Positions 5,281-7,075 of a DNA stretch of 7,075 nt are shown here, one piece after another. The stretch covers positions 1 through 7,075 of the forward strand of contig CAJMJM010000096.1 in NCBI GenBank assembly GCA_905213725.1, read 5' to 3'. Each line of letters opens with the position of its first letter. The stretch's first letter is position 1. This DNA is from Collinsella aerofaciens (GTDB lineage: Bacteria; Actinomycetota; Coriobacteriia; Coriobacteriales; Coriobacteriaceae). The translations under genes were made by a program, and so were the position numbers. Under the pieces are notes generated by a model that was given only the letters and a program-made list of their open reading frames with translations, made no database searches and had not been told where the DNA came from.

Positions 5281-7017
5281 TTACTCCTCGTCGTTGTCCT
5301 TGGCCTCTTCGGCGTCGTCGGTGTCCACGAGCTGGTTGAGCAGCTCGTCGAGGGAAGCCATGTCCTCGTTGATCGCGCCGTTGGCGGGAGCCTTCTTGTC
5401 GTCGATCGGGGCGCCCAGGAGCTCCTCGTCGGCGTCGGCGTGATGCGTCGGAGCGGAGGTACCCAGCAGGATATCGTCCGGACCGTCGGGGCTAAAGACC
5501 ATCTGCAACAGCTGCGAGAGGTCTTCCTCGTCGGCAACGTCGTCGTTGTTCTCGAGGATGTAGAGCAGGTCGTGGGCCTCCAGGCCGTCACGGAGCTCCT
5601 CGATCGCCTTGGCACCGATGCCATCGATGCGCAGCAGATCCTCCTCGGACTTGCCGACCAGGTCGCCGACCGTCTCGATGCCGACCTCGCTGAACTTGTT
5701 GGTCCAGCGCTGCGACACGCCCAGGTCGTCGAACAGGTACAGGCGAGCCTTCTCGGCGGAGATGGTGTGGCCGTTGCGGGTGAACGAACCGTCAGCACCA
5801 CCGAACTCATCGTAGCCGGCCCAGTCGAGCTGCTGCGGGAGCTGCTCGTCCAGGTCCTTGAGCTCCACAGGAGCCCACTCAGGCAGCGACTTGGCGTTGG
5901 GCGAAGCCGGACCGTCGATGTCGACATAGCCGTCGGCCGTGCGATACGTCAGCTTGGCGTTGGCGTACGGCTTGAGGCCGGTACCAGCCGGGATCTTCTT
6001 ACCGACGATGACGTTGGACTTAAGGTCGAGCAGGTGGTCGACCTTGCCCTCAATGGCAGCCTCGGTAAGGACGCCGGCAGTACGGATGAACGAAGCGCTC
6101 GACAGCCAGGAGTCGATGTTGGACGCGACCTTGAGCGTACCCAGGATGACGGGCTCGGCCACGGGAGCCTGACCGCCCAGACGGGCAACGCGCTCGACCT
6201 CGTCGGCGAACTCGTAGCGGTCGACGTACTGACCAAGCAGGTACTTGGAGTCGCCGGGGTTGGTGATCTGAACGCGACGCAGCATCTGACGTGCGAGCAC
6301 CTCGATGTGCTTGTCGTTCAGGTCGACGCCCTGGCTGGTGTAGACGTCCTTGACGCTCTCGACGAAGGTGTGCATCGTCGACTCGATGTCGGTCAGCTTG
6401 CGCAGGCTGCGGAAGTTGACGAAGCCCTTGGTGATCTGGTCGCCGGCGCGAACCTCGCAGCCGTCCTCGATCTCGGGCATGAAGCGCACCGAAGCGGGAA
6501 CGCGACGCTCGTCGAGGACACGGGTGTGATCCTCGGAGTCGGTGAGCGTCAGCACGTACTCGGACTTCTCGGGCTTAATCGAGAGGTGGCCGGAGTACGG
6601 GGCCAGCTCGGCCTCGCGACCCAGAATCTTCTCGTTGACGTTGCCGACGATATCGAACATACGGCTGACCGTAGGCAGACCCTGCGTAATATCGTCGACG
6701 CCAGCGACGCCGCCGGAGTGAATGGTACGCATCGTAAGCTGCGTACCGGGCTCGCCGATGGACTGGGCGGCAATAATGCCGACGGCAGTACCGATGGCGA
6801 CCGGACGACGGGTGGAAAGATCCCAGCCGTAGCACTTCTGGCACACGCCGTACTTGGAGCGGCAGGTGAGCAGCGCGCGAAGCTTGACCTTCTTGAGGCC
6901 CGCATCGACCATCTTCTGGATGGCGGCGACCTTCTCGATGTAGCCGTCCTGCTCAAAGAGCACGGTGCCATCGGGAGCCACGACGTCCTCAATGAAGCAA
7001 CGGCCGACGAGGTCGGT
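5281..7017 (-). CDS. rpoC: RNA polymerase beta-prime subunit, C-terminal part (5' part missing)
   Basis: Beta-prime is the largest catalytic subunit of RNA polymerase. The homologous frame spans 578 codons, TDLVGRCFIEDV followed by 566 residues from the GTG at 6981 to TAA at 5281-5283; numbers here count from that GTG. Cys40, Cys47 and Cys50 match three ligands of the second zinc site (E. coli 888, 895, 898). The trigger-loop start QLTMRT-H is at 81-88. Residues 287-335 are the conserved C-terminal block (SWLSSASF, VLTEAAIEGK, IPAGTG), but the usual FQETTR reads FIRTAG. Residues about 350-566 form an acidic extension with a helix-hairpin-helix-like segment (434-468). The N-terminal ~840 residues, including the NADFDGD active site, bridge helix and fourth zinc cysteine, are absent: the frame hits TAG at 7020-7018. 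A natural start at 6981 is not credible, since the homology continues upstream of it. Confidence 0.93.
   Translation of the reverse strand, partial: TDLVGRCFIEDVVAPDGTVLFEQDGYIEKVAAIQKMVDAGLKKVKLRALLTCRSKYGVCQKCYGWDLSTRRPVAIGTAVGIIAAQSIGEPGTQLTMRTIHSGGVAGVDDITQGLPTVSRMFDIVGNVNEKILGREAELAPYSGHLSIKPEKSEYVLTLTDSEDHTRVLDERRVPASVRFMPEIEDGCEVRAGDQITKGFVNFRSLRKLTDIESTMHTFVESVKDVYTSQGVDLNDKHIEVLARQMLRRVQITNPGDSKYLLGQYVDRYEFADEVERVARLGGQAPVAEPVILGTLKVASNIDSWLSSASFIRTAGVLTEAAIEGKVDHLLDLKSNVIVGKKIPAGTGLKPYANAKLTYRTADGYVDIDGPASPNAKSLPEWAPVELKDLDEQLPQQLDWAGYDEFGGADGSFTRNGHTISAEKARLYLFDDLGVSQRWTNKFSEVGIETVGDLVGKSEEDLLRIDGIGAKAIEELRDGLEAHDLLYILENNDDVADEEDLSQLLQMVFSPDGPDDILLGTSAPTHHADADEELLGAPIDDKKAPANGAINEDMASLDELLNQLVDTDDAEEAKDNDEE
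5284..5934 (-). other. C-terminal extension of RpoC with helix-hairpin-helix-like segment
   Basis: This is part of rpoC, not a separate gene. After the point where most beta-prime subunits end, about 217 residues continue in frame. Residues 434-468 (VGIETVGDLVGKSEEDLL, then RIDGIGAKAIEELRDGL) resemble the helix-hairpin-helix fold of the RNA polymerase alpha C-terminal domain, with GIG as the hairpin. The rest is rich in Asp and Glu, ending DDAEEAKDNDEE. The composition matches the rest of the gene, so it looks native. Its role is unknown; DNA or regulator contact is an inference. Confidence 0.65.
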
Positions 7018-7075
7018 CTAGATCTCGGTGGTCCCCGAATCATTAAAAAAAAAAAAGACGCCCTCGTGCCTACCA
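7018..7075. other. Non-rpoC junction with A-run and half of a terminator-like palindrome
   Basis: CTA at 7018-7020 is an in-frame TAG for rpoC. Beyond it come an overlapping TCTAGA/AGATCT (7017-7025), 12 A (7045-7056) and GACGCCCTCGTGCC (7057-7070). Read on the minus strand, the last two are GGCACGAGGGCGTC followed by a T-run, as in the 3' half of an intrinsic terminator whose other arm would lie beyond 7075. Such a signal cannot occur inside a working rpoC. A contig end, chimeric join or real insertion are all possible. Confidence 0.5.

Noticed and set aside
7017..7025. Overlapping XbaI and BglII sites as evidence of a cloning junction
   Set aside because: Nine bases of overlap can occur by chance; no vector sequence is visible, so the sites alone prove nothing.
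6549..7043. 164-codon minus-strand frame starting in the right-edge junction
   Set aside because: It is out of frame with rpoC over nearly all its length and is Arg/Ser/Pro-rich as expected for a shadow frame. Its ATG only follows the T-run by chance.

Overview
The window carries the housekeeping block rpoC – rpsL – rpsG – fusA, all on the minus strand, so transcription runs from right to left. The EF-G, S7, S12 and beta-prime sequences, the G+C-rich codon use and a long acidic extension on beta-prime suggest a gut-type actinomycete of the Coriobacteriia (Collinsella-like). That placement rests on recognition of the proteins and was not tested by a search.

Layout from right to left. Positions 7018-7075 do not read as beta-prime: an in-frame TAG, a run of 12 A and half of a terminator-like palindrome lie here. 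Positions 5281-7017 encode the C-terminal part of RpoC (trigger loop, three of four ligands of the second zinc site, the C-terminal clamp region, then about 215 extra residues with a helix-hairpin-helix-like segment). An intrinsic terminator follows. Next is a compact two-gene unit made of an ECF-type promoter, an ECF sigma factor (4561-5079), an overlapping membrane anti-sigma factor of DUF4179 type (3534-4610) and its own terminator. A perfect 24-bp inverted repeat (3383-3406 and 5179-5202) encloses this whole unit. Left of it lies a 139-bp palindromic element, then a housekeeping promoter and the str operon: rpsL (TTG start), rpsG and fusA. fusA runs off the left edge a few codons before its expected end.

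How the parts work together: RpoC, S12, S7 and EF-G are core transcription and translation components usually neighbours in bacteria. The sigma/anti-sigma pair is an accessory signalling unit sitting between rpoC and rpsL. Its promoter resembles ECF promoters, which suggests that the sigma factor activates its own operon while the anti-sigma factor holds it at the membrane until an unknown envelope signal. The most unusual points are the inverted-repeat-bounded sigma cassette, the beta-prime extension and motif changes, Arg at the streptomycin-resistance position 88 of S12, and the abrupt break in rpoC at the right edge, which may be an assembly or contig-end artefact.
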